A DNA stretch of 60,177 nucleotides, taken from the NCBI GenBank assembly GCA_029240815.1, contig JARDZO010000002.1, positions 1 through 60,177 of the forward strand, given 5' to 3'. Below are positions 34,181 through 43,724 of this stretch, one piece after another (position 1 is the first letter of the stretch; each line of letters opens with the position of its first letter). The notes under the pieces were generated by a model. The model ran no database searches. It saw nothing but the letters and a program-made list of their open reading frames with translations, and was not told the origin of the DNA. The position numbers and the translations under genes are program-made. The stretch is from Brevibacillus sp. Its GTDB lineage: Bacteria > Bacillota > Bacilli > Brevibacillales > Brevibacillaceae.

Positions 34181-35629
34181 TTAGGTGCCCGTATAGCTGA
34201 TCATTTGTACCCAGTCTGTATTCAATACATGGTTGGTACCCGTTGTCAAACGACACCAGCCTAAGACGATATATCTGTTTCCGTTTGTGCCCCTGACCGT
34301 TGGGGCAGTATTTTCGATTCGATCACCAGCCGTCCATCTTCCCGAAGTCGGCATCGCTGTACCTAGCATCCGTTTGAGACCATTTACGATGGTCCCTTTG
34401 TAGATGACTCCATTTACATTGATACAGGTCGTCGTTCCGTTCTCATCGACGTAAGTTCCGCTACTGTTGTTGCTGTAAGAGACATAGCCATTGCCGTTTG
34501 TCGGAAGTTGGCACAAATTGAACATGACATCTGCCCCGTTTTGCACAATGTGATTAAAGTTGTTGGTTGTCGACAGCGAGTACGAACTATCTGAAGGGTC
34601 CGATGTTTGATAGTTAGGGAAACGGCATGCGTTAAAAACAACATTGGATGTGCCTGTCACATAGATGATCCCGGATGTTCCTCTGGTTACCGGGGCGCCC
34701 AAGATGTAGTAGGAGTTAAAACCGTTTACCACTCCGTACGTATTTTCAAAATAGAGCACGTCCCCCTTGATGTCCTCAGCACCACATCCATTCAGTGTGA
34801 TTCCATTGCATTTTTTAAAGGAATACGCGCGAGCCGCTCCGCTTTTCACATGGTCGACACCGCAGCTGGTAAACGTGGAATAGTTGAGAAGGGTGATGTC
34901 AAATCCTAGTTCAGCGGTGTTTGCCCAGACATTCGTCGCGTTCAAGCTTGTACCTGTACCGTTATTGGTGCCGTCATCTCTCCAGCAGAGAGCCGAGATA
35001 CAATCCCTCACGAAAAATTTATCAATCTTCGTCATCCAGGAGTCATACGTAAAGAAACCGTAATCACAGTAGTAGGTCTGGATGTTGCTGAAGGTGGCGT
35101 GAGTCGTACGAGGAGCGTAGATGCCATATCGCACTCGCTTGGAGGCGGTAGAATATAGCGTCAAAAACTGAATTGAGGTGTTGTAATTCGTGGAATTCTC
35201 GGCGTGGTCAACGAGGAAAAAGGCATCGACATTATAATCATCGTTGATGGCACCTCCTCGCGCTTTTCGCGTTTTGGCGCCGTAGGTGTTGTTTGTCGTC
35301 TTCTCAATGATCGTACACGGGACAAACGTAAATTTACCGGTGTAGATATCATCCAACACAACGGATGAAATGGATGTTCCCTCGAGCACTACACCTTGTG
35401 GAGGTAACAGAATCGGCTTCCGGATCTTAAACCGTTGAATGGGAAACGTGACGATCCCTTGAATATTCGACTCAAAATTAGTCGAAGTGTTACTTGCTTT
35501 TTGCGATACATCATTGACTGCCCGCTGAATCGCGTCCGACCAGTCTTCTGTCGCCGTACCGACATTCACTGCATATTGCTTATAATCTGTGATGGAAACC
35601 ACATATGGCTGTGGCGATAATATGCTCAT
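34181..35629 (-). CDS. Right-handed beta-helix protein, pectate-lyase-superfamily-like
   Basis: A 482-residue protein. The N-terminal VSITDYKQYAVNVGTATEDWSDAIQRAVND and VTFPIQRFKIRKPILLPPQGVVLEGT resemble the glycan-active pectate lyase 3 / tail-spike superfamily; the middle has repeated short N- and G-rich strands typical of a beta-helix. No signal peptide is visible, which fits phage tail-spike type proteins or non-classical surface proteins. No other phage gene lies near. The promoter region has GCATATCGTATA, reminiscent of a mother-cell sporulation -10 (CATA-N3-TA), so a spore-surface role is possible but unproven. Confidence 0.7.
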   Translation of the reverse strand: MSILSPQPYVVSITDYKQYAVNVGTATEDWSDAIQRAVNDVSQKASNTSTNFESNIQGIVTFPIQRFKIRKPILLPPQGVVLEGTSISSVVLDDIYTGKFTFVPCTIIEKTTNNTYGAKTRKARGGAINDDYNVDAFFLVDHAENSTNYNTSIQFLTLYSTASKRVRYGIYAPRTTHATFSNIQTYYCDYGFFTYDSWMTKIDKFFVRDCISALCWRDDGTNNGTGTSLNATNVWANTAELGFDITLLNYSTFTSCGVDHVKSGAARAYSFKKCNGITLNGCGAEDIKGDVLYFENTYGVVNGFNSYYILGAPVTRGTSGIIYVTGTSNVVFNACRFPNYQTSDPSDSSYSLSTTNNFNHIVQNGADVMFNLCQLPTNGNGYVSYSNNSSGTYVDENGTTTCINVNGVIYKGTIVNGLKRMLGTAMPTSGRWTAGDRIENTAPTVRGTNGNRYIVLGWCRLTTGTNHVLNTDWVQMISYTGT

Positions 35630-35734
35630 CTACCTACCTACCCTTCTACACGTGAGTTGGACCTGCTATACGATATGCATGAAATCATCTTTAGCCACGG
35701 CTTCTCCAATTTTCCGCAGTCTCCTAGTTCTCCT

Positions 35735-35778
35735 CAAAAAATTAGCTGACTGCCCTATGAAGATTCAGGCGTCAGCTA
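35735..35778 (-). terminator. Terminator of LCP gene
   Basis: Stem AGCTGAC/GTCAGCT, strengthened by GCC/GGGC inside, followed on minus by AATTTTTTG, about 50 bp after the LCP gene stop. Confidence 0.7.
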
Positions 35779-35826
35779 TTTATTGTACTTCTGTCAGCAA
35801 CGTGGGCTGATCGTTATTCTTCGGCA

Positions 35827-36810
35827 TTAAGACGGTTGTTGGGGAGTGGGACCATACAGAACCGCGTCGATCTGTTTTTTGATTCGAGACCGCTCCTCGG
35901 CCGATACGACATAATAGTAGATTCCGTTGATCATCTCTCCTTGGCCACTGATTCTGAGCACGTTAATTTGATCGAGCGCACTTTTGTAATGGAACATGAG
36001 ATTTTGCATGTCTTCAAAAGTAAGATTGGTTTTGACACTGGCTCCGATATCCGCCAGCACTTTATCCAGCTTGTTGACCGTACTGATTTCCTTGGCCTTG
36101 GCCATCAATTCCTCGATAATCAACTGCTGTCGCTTATTACGGCCAAAGTCCCCTTCCGGATCATCATGACGCATACGCGCATAAGCCAGCGCCCTTTTTC
36201 CATCCAGAGAAATCTTCCCCTTATCAAAGCGAAAACCCTCATAACTAAAAGCCCGCGCATTGTCTACCTCGACCCCTCCTAGGGAGTCGATGATGTTGAG
36301 AAAGCCTTCCATGTCTACCTTCACGTAATAATCGATGGGGATATCCAAAAAACTCTCGACCGTCCGAACTGTCGCAGACATCCCTCCGTATGCGTAGGCA
36401 TGGTTGATCTTGTCCTGCCTTCCGACATCAGATATTTGCGTGCGTGTATCGCGTGGGATACTGAACATCAACGTCTTCTTTAACGAGGGATTGCTGACCA
36501 AGTAGATGATGGTATCGGAACGGCCTGCGTCTGTCCCACGCTTGTCAACACCAAACAACAAGATGGAAATCGCCTTGTTCGCTTGCTGGTCGTCTGTTTT
36601 CTGATCTTTTTGGGCAGGGACATCAGTCGCTTGCAACGGTGGTTGTGGCCGTAAGGGAAGTGGAGCTTGAGCTGCTGAAACGGAAGTCAAAGGCTCATAG
36701 ATCGCATTTGCCGTCTCCTCAACGTTTTTGTACAGTGTATAAAAATACCAGGAAGCCGCTCCAGCACCAATTACAAAGATAATGAGCAAAACTCGCATGA
36801 ATCTTTTCAT
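35827..36810 (-). CDS. LytR-CpsA-Psr (LCP) family glycopolymer transferase
   Basis: A 327-residue protein with one N-terminal membrane anchor (about 5-25), a Pro/Gln-rich linker and an outside LCP domain: ILLFGVDKRGTDAGRSDTIIYLVSN, FSIPRDTRTQI, DKINHAYAYGG, and YARMRHDDPEGDFGRNKRQQ with the conserved Asp/Arg residues. LCP enzymes join undecaprenyl-linked polymers (teichoic acids, capsules) to peptidoglycan. Close to the EPS and UDP-glucose genes, it may attach the EPS or a secondary wall polymer. ATG after AGGAGAG. Own terminator downstream. Confidence 0.93.
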   Translation of the reverse strand: MKRFMRVLLIIFVIGAGAASWYFYTLYKNVEETANAIYEPLTSVSAAQAPLPLRPQPPLQATDVPAQKDQKTDDQQANKAISILLFGVDKRGTDAGRSDTIIYLVSNPSLKKTLMFSIPRDTRTQISDVGRQDKINHAYAYGGMSATVRTVESFLDIPIDYYVKVDMEGFLNIIDSLGGVEVDNARAFSYEGFRFDKGKISLDGKRALAYARMRHDDPEGDFGRNKRQQLIIEELMAKAKEISTVNKLDKVLADIGASVKTNLTFEDMQNLMFHYKSALDQINVLRISGQGEMINGIYYYVVSAEERSRIKKQIDAVLYGPTPQQPS

Positions 36811-36936
36811 TAGCCAGCTCTCCTACTCAGGTAATTGGACAATTCCACTACTCCTAGCGTATTACGCCCCCCCGTATCTATTTACACGCGACAGAAATTT
36901 CATATTTCTTTGGCTTTGGCTCGCTCCACAAGTGTA

Positions 36937-36966
36937 CAAAAAACAGCGATCGTGATTGATCGCTGC
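36937..36966 (-). terminator. Terminator of hypothetical gene 36983-37384
   Basis: CAGCGATC/GATCGCTG stem with 6-nt loop followed by TTTTTT on minus, 17 bp after the stop. Confidence 0.85.
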
Positions 36967-36982
36967 ATCTCGCTGTCTACCT

Positions 36983-37384
36983 TCACCCGATGACTTGCAA
37001 ATGAGGGTTATATCGTTTTACGTACTGATAAATGTCATCCCCAAACAGTCGGGCTTGCACTGGATTCACCGATTGTTTCGCCAAATGCGCTGCGAGCTCC
37101 TCCCGCCCCCGTTCCAGGCGCTTCCGAGCGACATCAGGGAGCGTCAAAACATGTGGTACCAACAGTTGCAAAAACCAATTACCAACATGCTCTTCGGAAA
37201 CGTCTATCTCCAGCTCAATATCTTTGCTATCAAATTCAAACAGATGAGTAAATAGCGATTCTCTGTCAGGCGTAGCGATAGTGGCAATATCAATGTGTAT
37301 CACACTCAAATAATATTCTTCGTTAAAAAGGACAATTTCCGTATCAATCGCTTGATATTTTTTCGTCACCGGATTCACTTCCAT
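36983..37384 (-). CDS. Hypothetical cytosolic protein, 133 residues
   Basis: Not recognised. It has a strong AGGAGGGG site and its own terminator, so it is very likely expressed. The sequence is soluble and acidic in the middle (FEFDSKDIELEIDVSEEHVGNW), with a conserved-looking VPHVLTLPDVARKRLERGREELAAHL helix and no signal peptide or membrane segment. It stands alone between the LCP and Gate-domain genes. Confidence 0.75.
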   Translation of the reverse strand: MEVNPVTKKYQAIDTEIVLFNEEYYLSVIHIDIATIATPDRESLFTHLFEFDSKDIELEIDVSEEHVGNWFLQLLVPHVLTLPDVARKRLERGREELAAHLAKQSVNPVQARLFGDDIYQYVKRYNPHLQVIG

Positions 37385-37539
37385 AGTTCCCCTCCTGGTA
37401 CAGGTATGTCATATCCTCTAGGATACTATTTTATCGAATATTTAGGCAACTTGTATTTCAATATTGCCAGAAAACGTTGACATGGAATACAGCAGGAGGG
37501 TCTACATCGCTACTTTCCCGGAGGTGCAGCTTTTCTCTA

Positions 37540-38649
37540 TCAGACGAGCAGAGGCGTCAAGCCAAACGCAAAGATCGCTACTGTCACGATCCGCATCCCC
37601 ATGCCGACCAGTGCGGCAGACAGTGCCTCCCTAGGAGAAAGGTCGGAATTAGCGGACCAGATCGCCGGGATTTGACCGAACACGTCGGAGAGCGGAAGTC
37701 CCGAGGCCGCCAGTACGAAAGCCCCCACCACCAATCTCGGGTCGATGGTTGCTGCTACCTCCTTCAGCTGGGCCATCGCCAAGGTCGGAGAAGCCATGAT
37801 CGCCGTAATCCCCGTCTTCGGCTCCACACCTATCCAGTTGAGACCAGCGGAAAGCGCACTTTCTATCATTTTCCACAACCCTGCGTAATCAAGCAGCCCG
37901 ATGATCCCGAAGATCACTGCAGCTGCCGGTATGACCAGAAGAAACAGCAGTTCCGCCCCTTCCTTTGCTCCGTTGAACAGCGTGGTAAAAAAGGGCGTAG
38001 TCGGAGTAAACGATGGCAGGTCGCGAAACGACACCGTTTTTGTATCGCGGTAGATCGTCCGGCTCAATACAAAAGGCACTACCACCAACGGGGCGAATAT
38101 TGCCAGGAACACGACAGGAAACGCTTGGATCCCGGCAATGGACAGACAGATCAGGCCGAGCATAAAACAGGAAAATGACTGCTGAGACTGTACCATGGTG
38201 GCGATCGCGATCTTTTGCTCGTCCTTCGTTGCCCCCGCCCGCTTCAATATCGGACCGCCAATCCGACCGGCGGCGTTGATATCGCCAAGAATGTTGTAGA
38301 TGCCAGGAATCACGACGGACGGGTTTACCCGCATCCGCTGCGCAATCGGCACAAATATACGCATCAACGCGTCGGTAAAGCCGAGACGTTCCAGCATTCT
38401 CCCTGTCATGACGCTAAGGATGATCGCCACGCCAACCGTCCCCATCAAGAACACGTCGACAACGATCGGTTTCACCTTGTTTAGCATCGCGGTAAAGGCA
38501 TCACCCAGCACACTCGGTTGAAAAATCAAGAGCACCGTAACCGCGATGACCAGTCCCAGTCCTACCCATTCTATCGGGTTCAACGCTTTTTTCTGAACTT
38601 CCTGCTGCAGCTCATAGACGCTTTCCAGTTGCTCCTGCGGTTTTGCCAT
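37540..38649 (-). CDS. Nucleoside-recognition (Gate) domain membrane protein
   Basis: A 369-residue polytopic membrane protein with about eight to ten membrane segments. It contains two Gate-type halves like those of nucleoside transporters and spore maturation proteins SpmA/SpmB; the blocks GIYNILGDINAAGRIGGPILKRAGAT and FVLAASGLPLSDVFGQIPAIW are typical. Substrate unknown. It lies 34 bp after a NIF3-like gene and is probably co-transcribed with it. Transport of a nucleoside or related molecule is only a possibility. Confidence 0.82.
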   Translation of the reverse strand: MAKPQEQLESVYELQQEVQKKALNPIEWVGLGLVIAVTVLLIFQPSVLGDAFTAMLNKVKPIVVDVFLMGTVGVAIILSVMTGRMLERLGFTDALMRIFVPIAQRMRVNPSVVIPGIYNILGDINAAGRIGGPILKRAGATKDEQKIAIATMVQSQQSFSCFMLGLICLSIAGIQAFPVVFLAIFAPLVVVPFVLSRTIYRDTKTVSFRDLPSFTPTTPFFTTLFNGAKEGAELLFLLVIPAAAVIFGIIGLLDYAGLWKMIESALSAGLNWIGVEPKTGITAIMASPTLAMAQLKEVAATIDPRLVVGAFVLAASGLPLSDVFGQIPAIWSANSDLSPREALSAALVGMGMRIVTVAIFAFGLTPLLV

Positions 38650-38683
38650 CGCCCATTCCCCCTTTTACTGGTAGTTTGACTTG

Positions 38684-39682
38684 CTACACATTCACTTTTT
38701 TGAGCAGATAGTTGTCGGCCATCTTCTCCGCGTATTCCCTGATGCGCCCTCCCCCCATTTCTCTCACCGGAATGGACGTCACCCGCTCGCGGAACACAAC
38801 CACCTCCACGTCGGGAAGGAGTTTTTCGAGAGCATAAGCCAGAGGTAGTCCGTTTTCCATAATCTCCAAGACGTGACAATTGCCGATGACAAATTGCAGT
38901 CCCATGCGCTTCGCCTCGCGAACCAATTCGCTGTCGTCACGGACACGGCTAATGGACGCAAGCACGGTGTCTGCCTCGGGGAACTGCTCTTTTGCCTGAC
39001 GCAAATGAAGCGGAGAGAAACCGGTGTGGGGGAAGATGTGCAGCACGTTCTTGACTACACTCTCCCTGCTGCCAAGCACAATTCGCCCCTGCGTTACCAG
39101 TGAAGCCTCGATCGCCGATGAGCTTCCGCGGATCTCCTGCTCCATCTTCAGCAATTCCTTCTCCTCCTCCAACCCCATAAACGAGTCCAGCCGATGAAGG
39201 ATATCCCCCAATACCTTGATTTCGGGGAACACGGTACCAACAAACAACACGTTCCCTTCCACACCGCCGTAATGAATATCGGCGTAACGGACCTGATGAC
39301 CATGTAAAAAGGCAATGCCAGGGTGCAGTCCATGAAAGGCTTCATGCAGTTCCAGAACCGCTAGACCGGAGAGATTCAGGTAGTTTTTTAGCGTCACCCC
39401 GCCCGAACTGGCTGCATCGGCGATCGGATGATGTGCGACGATAGCGTCCACGCCGGTGGCGGCCGCCAATTCAATATCGTGCTCCGACAGGGTCATCGCC
39501 ACGGCCAGTTTTTTTACTGGGTGAGCCGGGTTGCCCCACACGAGACCGGGACTCTCCAGCACCCTCTTCCCGCGGATGCCCGAATCCTTCCAGATGGAAA
39601 ACGGATTCTCCAATACGGAACGGTTCACCCTCCCCCCTGTTAGCTTGTCTAATGCGAGAACCACATCATGAATGGTTGTCAT
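38684..39682 (-). CDS. NIF3-like dinuclear metal-centre protein
   Basis: About 332 residues. MTLSEHDIELAAATGVDAIVAHHPI carries the conserved HH metal motif of the NIF3/YqfO family, and a later HIFPHTGF and GNCHVLEIMENG are compatible. The biochemical role of the family is not settled. ATG 39682 was chosen for the GGGAGGAGAG site. It is the first gene of a pair with the Gate-domain protein, a pairing that suggests metabolism of a transported small molecule. Confidence 0.75.
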   Translation of the reverse strand: MTTIHDVVLALDKLTGGRVNRSVLENPFSIWKDSGIRGKRVLESPGLVWGNPAHPVKKLAVAMTLSEHDIELAAATGVDAIVAHHPIADAASSGGVTLKNYLNLSGLAVLELHEAFHGLHPGIAFLHGHQVRYADIHYGGVEGNVLFVGTVFPEIKVLGDILHRLDSFMGLEEEKELLKMEQEIRGSSSAIEASLVTQGRIVLGSRESVVKNVLHIFPHTGFSPLHLRQAKEQFPEADTVLASISRVRDDSELVREAKRMGLQFVIGNCHVLEIMENGLPLAYALEKLLPDVEVVVFRERVTSIPVREMGGGRIREYAEKMADNYLLKKVNV

Positions 39683-39701
39683 CTTGCTCTCCTCCCTTTT
39701 T

Positions 39702-39779
39702 GGAAAATAAAAACAGCCGGCAGTACCAAACAAACAGGAAAGAGATGTAGCCCATCCTGTTTATTTGCGTACTGACGGC
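39702..39779 (-). terminator. Long hairpin terminator or attenuator before the NIF3-like gene
   Basis: Two arms of about 24 nt (39716-39739 and 39755-39779) pair almost fully, from GCCG-CAGTAC through AAACAGGA. On minus it is followed by TGTTTTTATTTT. It lies 35 bp after the DUF2294-like gene and ends only about 20 bp before the NIF3-like start, so it may terminate the former and also limit read-through into the latter. Confidence 0.65.
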
Positions 39780-39813
39780 CGTCCTGCACTCATTATCGAG
39801 TTCAATTCACCAG

Positions 39814-40191
39814 TCAGTGTTGCTCTTTGAGGTACGTCTCTACATTTCGATCGAGTACGACTACGGTTGCCGACAATTCGGTTTCCGGGTCGTAATCCTT
39901 TAAAATGGAGACCACCTTGACGCCGTACTTCGCTTCAAGACGTTCTTTCAAATGTACTTTAAACTCGTCGATTAGAAGAACATCCATCATTCGGGTAAGG
40001 TCCCGGTTTTTTTCGTCGACGGAGCGCATCGCTGGGACACGCTGATGGTATGTCATGAACAAGATCCTGTCCCCGACGAAATCGACTCGCAACCGTTTGA
40101 CTCCGATTTGAAACAGCAACAGATTCACTTCGTTGTAGACTTTAGTCAACTCTTGCTTCAACTGTCCTGCACTGAGTACAACCGGATTCAT
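39814..40191 (-). CDS. DUF2294-like small protein
   Basis: About 125 residues. The pattern LTKVYNEVNLLLFQIGVKRLRVDFVGDRILFMTYHQRVPAMRSV and a C-terminal VVSILKDYDPETELSATVVVLD recalls the DUF2294 (COG5609) family of small soluble proteins of unknown role. ATG 40191 follows GGGGTG; an in-frame GTG at 40206 lacks a ribosome site. A single-gene unit with a strong hairpin after it. Confidence 0.7.
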   Translation of the reverse strand: MNPVVLSAGQLKQELTKVYNEVNLLLFQIGVKRLRVDFVGDRILFMTYHQRVPAMRSVDEKNRDLTRMMDVLLIDEFKVHLKERLEAKYGVKVVSILKDYDPETELSATVVVLDRNVETYLKEQH

Positions 40192-40311
40192 ATGACCGCA
40201 CCCCACGTGTTGCTAGTTTCAGAAAGTTAATTATTACTATAATGGACTACCAGAACGTTGTCAATATTGTGATAAGAAGTAATATTCAGAATAAAAAAAT
40301 GCAGTCTTTGA

Positions 40312-40354
40312 ACGAAAATAGAAAGGGAAACCGCTTGTTTCTGGCGATTTCCCC
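40312..40354 (-). terminator. Terminator of sftA
   Basis: GGGAAATCGC and GCGGTTTCCC pair with a loop of about 8 nt and are followed on minus by TTTCTATTTTCG, 20 bp after the sftA stop. Confidence 0.55.
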
Positions 40355-40373
40355 GATTTATTGCGTTGCAAGT

Positions 40374-43300
40374 TTAGACCAACGTAGACCCCTCAACAAC
40401 CGCTTGCGCATCCTCACGGGAGATCAGTACCGCGCGAGCTTTCCCGCCACTTTGTCCCGCTACGTATCCGTCTGCCTCCATCATTTCGATCAAGCGTGCC
40501 GCCCGATTGTAGCCCACACGGAACCTGCGTTGCAGACCCGATGCGGACGCCTGGCCTTGTTCAGCCACAAATACGAGGGCTTCCAGATAAAGCGGATCAT
40601 CGCCGGCATCAAACGATTGGACTTGCTGTTCCAAATCTTCCTTGCTGAAAATATAAGAAGGTTTTCTTTGCTTTTTAATGACATGTGTAATTCGTTCGAT
40701 CTCGTCATCGGATACGAAGTTCCCTTGCAAACGGACAGGTGTCGTTCCACTCTCCAGGAAGAGCATATCCCCGCGTCCCAGGAGTCGCTCTGCTCCGGAC
40801 TGGTCGAGGATCGTCCGAGAGTCTACTTGGGAGAATACCGCAAACGCGAGACGAGTCGGTACGTTTGCCTTGATGTTACCGGTAATGACGTCTACGGATG
40901 GACGTTGGGTCGCGAGCAGCAGATGAATACCGCAAGCGCGCGCCTTTTGAGCGATCCGAATGATGCAATCCTCCACATCCTGCGGGGACACCATCATCAG
41001 GTCAGCCAACTCGTCAATCACGATGACGATATAGGGGAGCGTATCATCCGTCGTTTGGTTATAGCGATCGATGTCTCTTACGCCTGCTTCCACGAACAGC
41101 GTGTACCGCTTCTCCATTTCCTCCACCGCCCACTTGAGGGCAGCCGTCGCTTGTTTCGCTTCGGTAACAACTGGCGTCACCAGATGCGGCAAATGATTAT
41201 AAGGTGCAAGCTCCACCATTTTCGGATCAATCAAAAGCAAACGGACTTGCTCCGGCGTAGCCTTGTACAGCAAGCTGACAATGATCGAGTTGATGCAGAC
41301 GCTCTTCCCTGATCCGGTCGAACCAGCGATCAAGCCATGTGGCATCTTTTTAATGTCCGCAATAATCGGTTCGCCACCGATGTCCATTCCCAGCGCTACA
41401 GCTAATGGAGAGCTGTGCTCCTGGAATTTATCGGAGCCGATGATCTTGCTGATCATGACAGGACGGCTGGACAGATTAGGCACTTCGATCCCGATCGCAT
41501 TGCGACCAGGAATTGGCGCTTCGATGCGGATGTCCTTGGCTGCCAGATTGAGCTTGATGTCGTCTACCAGACCGGTGATCTTGTTTACTTTGACGCCCGG
41601 AGCAGGCTGCAGCTCAAAACGAGTCACGGACGGACCTTTGACGATGCCAACTACTTGTGCACTCACGTTGAAATTGGACAGCGTCTCTTCCAAAAGCAGT
41701 TTTTGCAGCTGGGTATGCTCGTCATCGTCATCACTCGGAATCGGGCTCGGATTGAGCAAGTCCAGCTGAGGCATGTTGTAGAACAATTCCAGCTCTTCTT
41801 TAGCCTCAGGTGCTTGTTCCACCTGTGTTTGTCTGGATGTATCTACTGCAGCCGCTTGTATGGTCGTCGCAGGCGCATGCGTCAATGGATGACGGTTCGG
41901 AACTTCCTGCTCCACCTTAGGTACATCTGCTTCGGCACGTTCCAATAATCGCGTCAGATCCGGGATGTAGGCAGCACTGTCCGCACTCTCGGCGTTTTCT
42001 TCAACTGCAAGGTGTACCTCGTCCGGTTCAGACGTCTCTTCATCCTCCAGATGGTACAGAACCGCTTCGTCTTCAGCAAATGGAGTTTGCACGGCTGATG
42101 GCGTATGTTCTCGGAAGTCATCTGGCATAGGAACCGGTTCTGATTCTGGTTCTGGCTCTGAATCTAGTTCTTGAGTTTGAACCGTGTCTAGAGCAATTTC
42201 TAGTTCCGGAGATGTCTCTAGCTCCTGATCTGTTTCTGATTCCAGTAGTGTTTCTGGGTCCAATTGTGCATCAGGCACCAGATCTTCTTCTAGCTGTACT
42301 TCTTCTGCATGCTCTAGCACTTCTTCTGCATGCTCTAGCTCTTCTTCTGTTAACTCAACCTCAAGTGTCGGCTCCACTACCGCCTGCACAAAACAGCCCT
42401 CTGCCAACACCCGGTCTTCTTCTCGCTCGGCCACTTCGTGTGTTTCAGCTTGAATGTCACTGAAGTGGGATGGGTCGAGATTCTCTTCCCTTTGCACGTC
42501 GTGTCCCACTGGCTCGTTCGTTTCCACTACTTGGTCCGGTTCCGAGACTGTAGATTCTACTTCCTCTACCAAGGCAACCGCTTGCTCCGGCTCAAGCTCT
42601 ACAGCAGAAGCAGATATTTCTGTCTGGGAAGCAACTGCTGCTTCTTTCAGTCCTTTTCCGATTACGCTCCAAGCAAATTCCTTTTCTTCATTTTGCTCGT
42701 GAAAAGGCTCTTGAAGGTCAGCGAGCACGACAGGTTCATGATTCTCGTTCTGGTCTTTCTCGACTGCAGCATCGTGATTCTCTACCAGATCGTCCTCTAA
42801 CGTGATGGCAATCGTCTCTACTACGCTATCAGTTCTATCGGTCACCTCTGCGGCAGGAGGCTCTGCGACTAGAGGCTCTGCGTCAATTCCCATCGCCCGT
42901 TCATTGATCTGCTGCTGATCCCATTGCTTCAGCTGGTTTAAATGCTCTTCCTGCTCGATACGTGGATACACGATCCCTGCAGTTGTGTGAATCCGATGCT
43001 CCTCTTCACGTGTCGCTGGCGTAATTTTGCCATAGACAGGAGAAACAACATCTGAAGGCTTATACACCTTCTTGGTTTCATCCGGCTGACGCGTATGTAC
43101 GGGCGGTGGCGGCTCTGCCCGCCGCTCGGATTGTCGAGCTGCCCTCTCTTCTGATTTGTCCGACAAAGCCCTTGCTTTCTCTTGATTTCTGCTCGTTTCT
43201 ATATTCCTGCTGGCAAATGTTGCAGGAGTGCTGTTACGGACGGTAGATTCTGTTGATCCCGTATCACGAGCTACGCCCCTCTGCTCACGTGAAGACGATC

Positions 43301-43556
43301 CATGGTCCGCCTGCTTTTCTTTTCGTCTTTTCCCCGGATATTCATCAGGAACAACAGGAAAACGAAATTGACGTTCTCTTTCCTGTCTGGAGTCGTCCCC
43401 TGTCCGACTGTAAGCCCGCTCTTTCGGGTAGATGCTCTTTGTCTTTGCCTGGAGCTGACGGGGAGCTGATTGAACGGGGGAACGAGCTTCATTTTCTATC
43501 CGTTGTTCTTCTTCGCCCTGAAAAAAACTCATCAGCTTTTGAAGCCACGACCACAT
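40374..43556 (-). CDS. sftA: FtsK/SpoIIIE-family DNA translocase, SftA-type
   Basis: A 1060-residue hexameric DNA pump. It lacks the membrane segments of SpoIIIE and has instead a short N-terminal amphipathic stretch (WSWLQKLMSFF) and a long acidic, Glu/Val-rich linker to about residue 570, as in SftA (YtpS) of Bacillus. The motor domain has Walker A AGSTGSGKS (near 745) and Walker B LLLIDPKMVELAPYNHLPHLV; the C-terminal winged helix (LQRRFRVGYNRAARLIEMM) reads DNA polarity. SftA clears chromosome DNA from the division septum. Linker length is likely variable; tandem DNA repeats occur in it. Confidence 0.95.
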   Translation of the reverse strand: MWSWLQKLMSFFQGEEEQRIENEARSPVQSAPRQLQAKTKSIYPKERAYSRTGDDSRQERERQFRFPVVPDEYPGKRRKEKQADHGSSSREQRGVARDTGSTESTVRNSTPATFASRNIETSRNQEKARALSDKSEERAARQSERRAEPPPPVHTRQPDETKKVYKPSDVVSPVYGKITPATREEEHRIHTTAGIVYPRIEQEEHLNQLKQWDQQQINERAMGIDAEPLVAEPPAAEVTDRTDSVVETIAITLEDDLVENHDAAVEKDQNENHEPVVLADLQEPFHEQNEEKEFAWSVIGKGLKEAAVASQTEISASAVELEPEQAVALVEEVESTVSEPDQVVETNEPVGHDVQREENLDPSHFSDIQAETHEVAEREEDRVLAEGCFVQAVVEPTLEVELTEEELEHAEEVLEHAEEVQLEEDLVPDAQLDPETLLESETDQELETSPELEIALDTVQTQELDSEPEPESEPVPMPDDFREHTPSAVQTPFAEDEAVLYHLEDEETSEPDEVHLAVEENAESADSAAYIPDLTRLLERAEADVPKVEQEVPNRHPLTHAPATTIQAAAVDTSRQTQVEQAPEAKEELELFYNMPQLDLLNPSPIPSDDDDEHTQLQKLLLEETLSNFNVSAQVVGIVKGPSVTRFELQPAPGVKVNKITGLVDDIKLNLAAKDIRIEAPIPGRNAIGIEVPNLSSRPVMISKIIGSDKFQEHSSPLAVALGMDIGGEPIIADIKKMPHGLIAGSTGSGKSVCINSIIVSLLYKATPEQVRLLLIDPKMVELAPYNHLPHLVTPVVTEAKQATAALKWAVEEMEKRYTLFVEAGVRDIDRYNQTTDDTLPYIVIVIDELADLMMVSPQDVEDCIIRIAQKARACGIHLLLATQRPSVDVITGNIKANVPTRLAFAVFSQVDSRTILDQSGAERLLGRGDMLFLESGTTPVRLQGNFVSDDEIERITHVIKKQRKPSYIFSKEDLEQQVQSFDAGDDPLYLEALVFVAEQGQASASGLQRRFRVGYNRAARLIEMMEADGYVAGQSGGKARAVLISREDAQAVVEGSTLV
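42299..42340. repeat. 21-bp tandem repeat within sftA
   Basis: Two near-identical 21-bp units containing CTTCTTCTGCATGCTCTAG encode a repeated EHAEEV(L/Q) heptad in the acidic linker. Slippage at such repeats would change linker length in frame. Confidence 0.7.
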
Positions 43557-43724
43557 GTTGCAACGCCCTTTCTTTCGCTAACCATCTTTTCCCTTTCATC
43601 TTACCATGAATCAGCTATGAATTTTGCGAGATTGTGATTTTTTTCCGTTTTTACGAAACCTTTTCCCATTTCAAGCGTAGTACAAAGAGGGACTGCAAAA
43701 AGATACATAGGGGAGGAACAATAC

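Noticed and set aside
34181..35629. Prophage remnant
   Set aside because: Only one tail-spike-like gene; no integrase, structural genes or attachment repeats were seen on either side.
40242..41312. 356-codon plus-strand frame opposite the end of sftA
   Set aside because: It covers the terminator and motor domain of sftA on the other strand; no ribosome site or known motif.
42299..42340. CRISPR-like repeat
   Set aside because: Two adjoining in-frame coding units with no spacers; simple duplication inside sftA.
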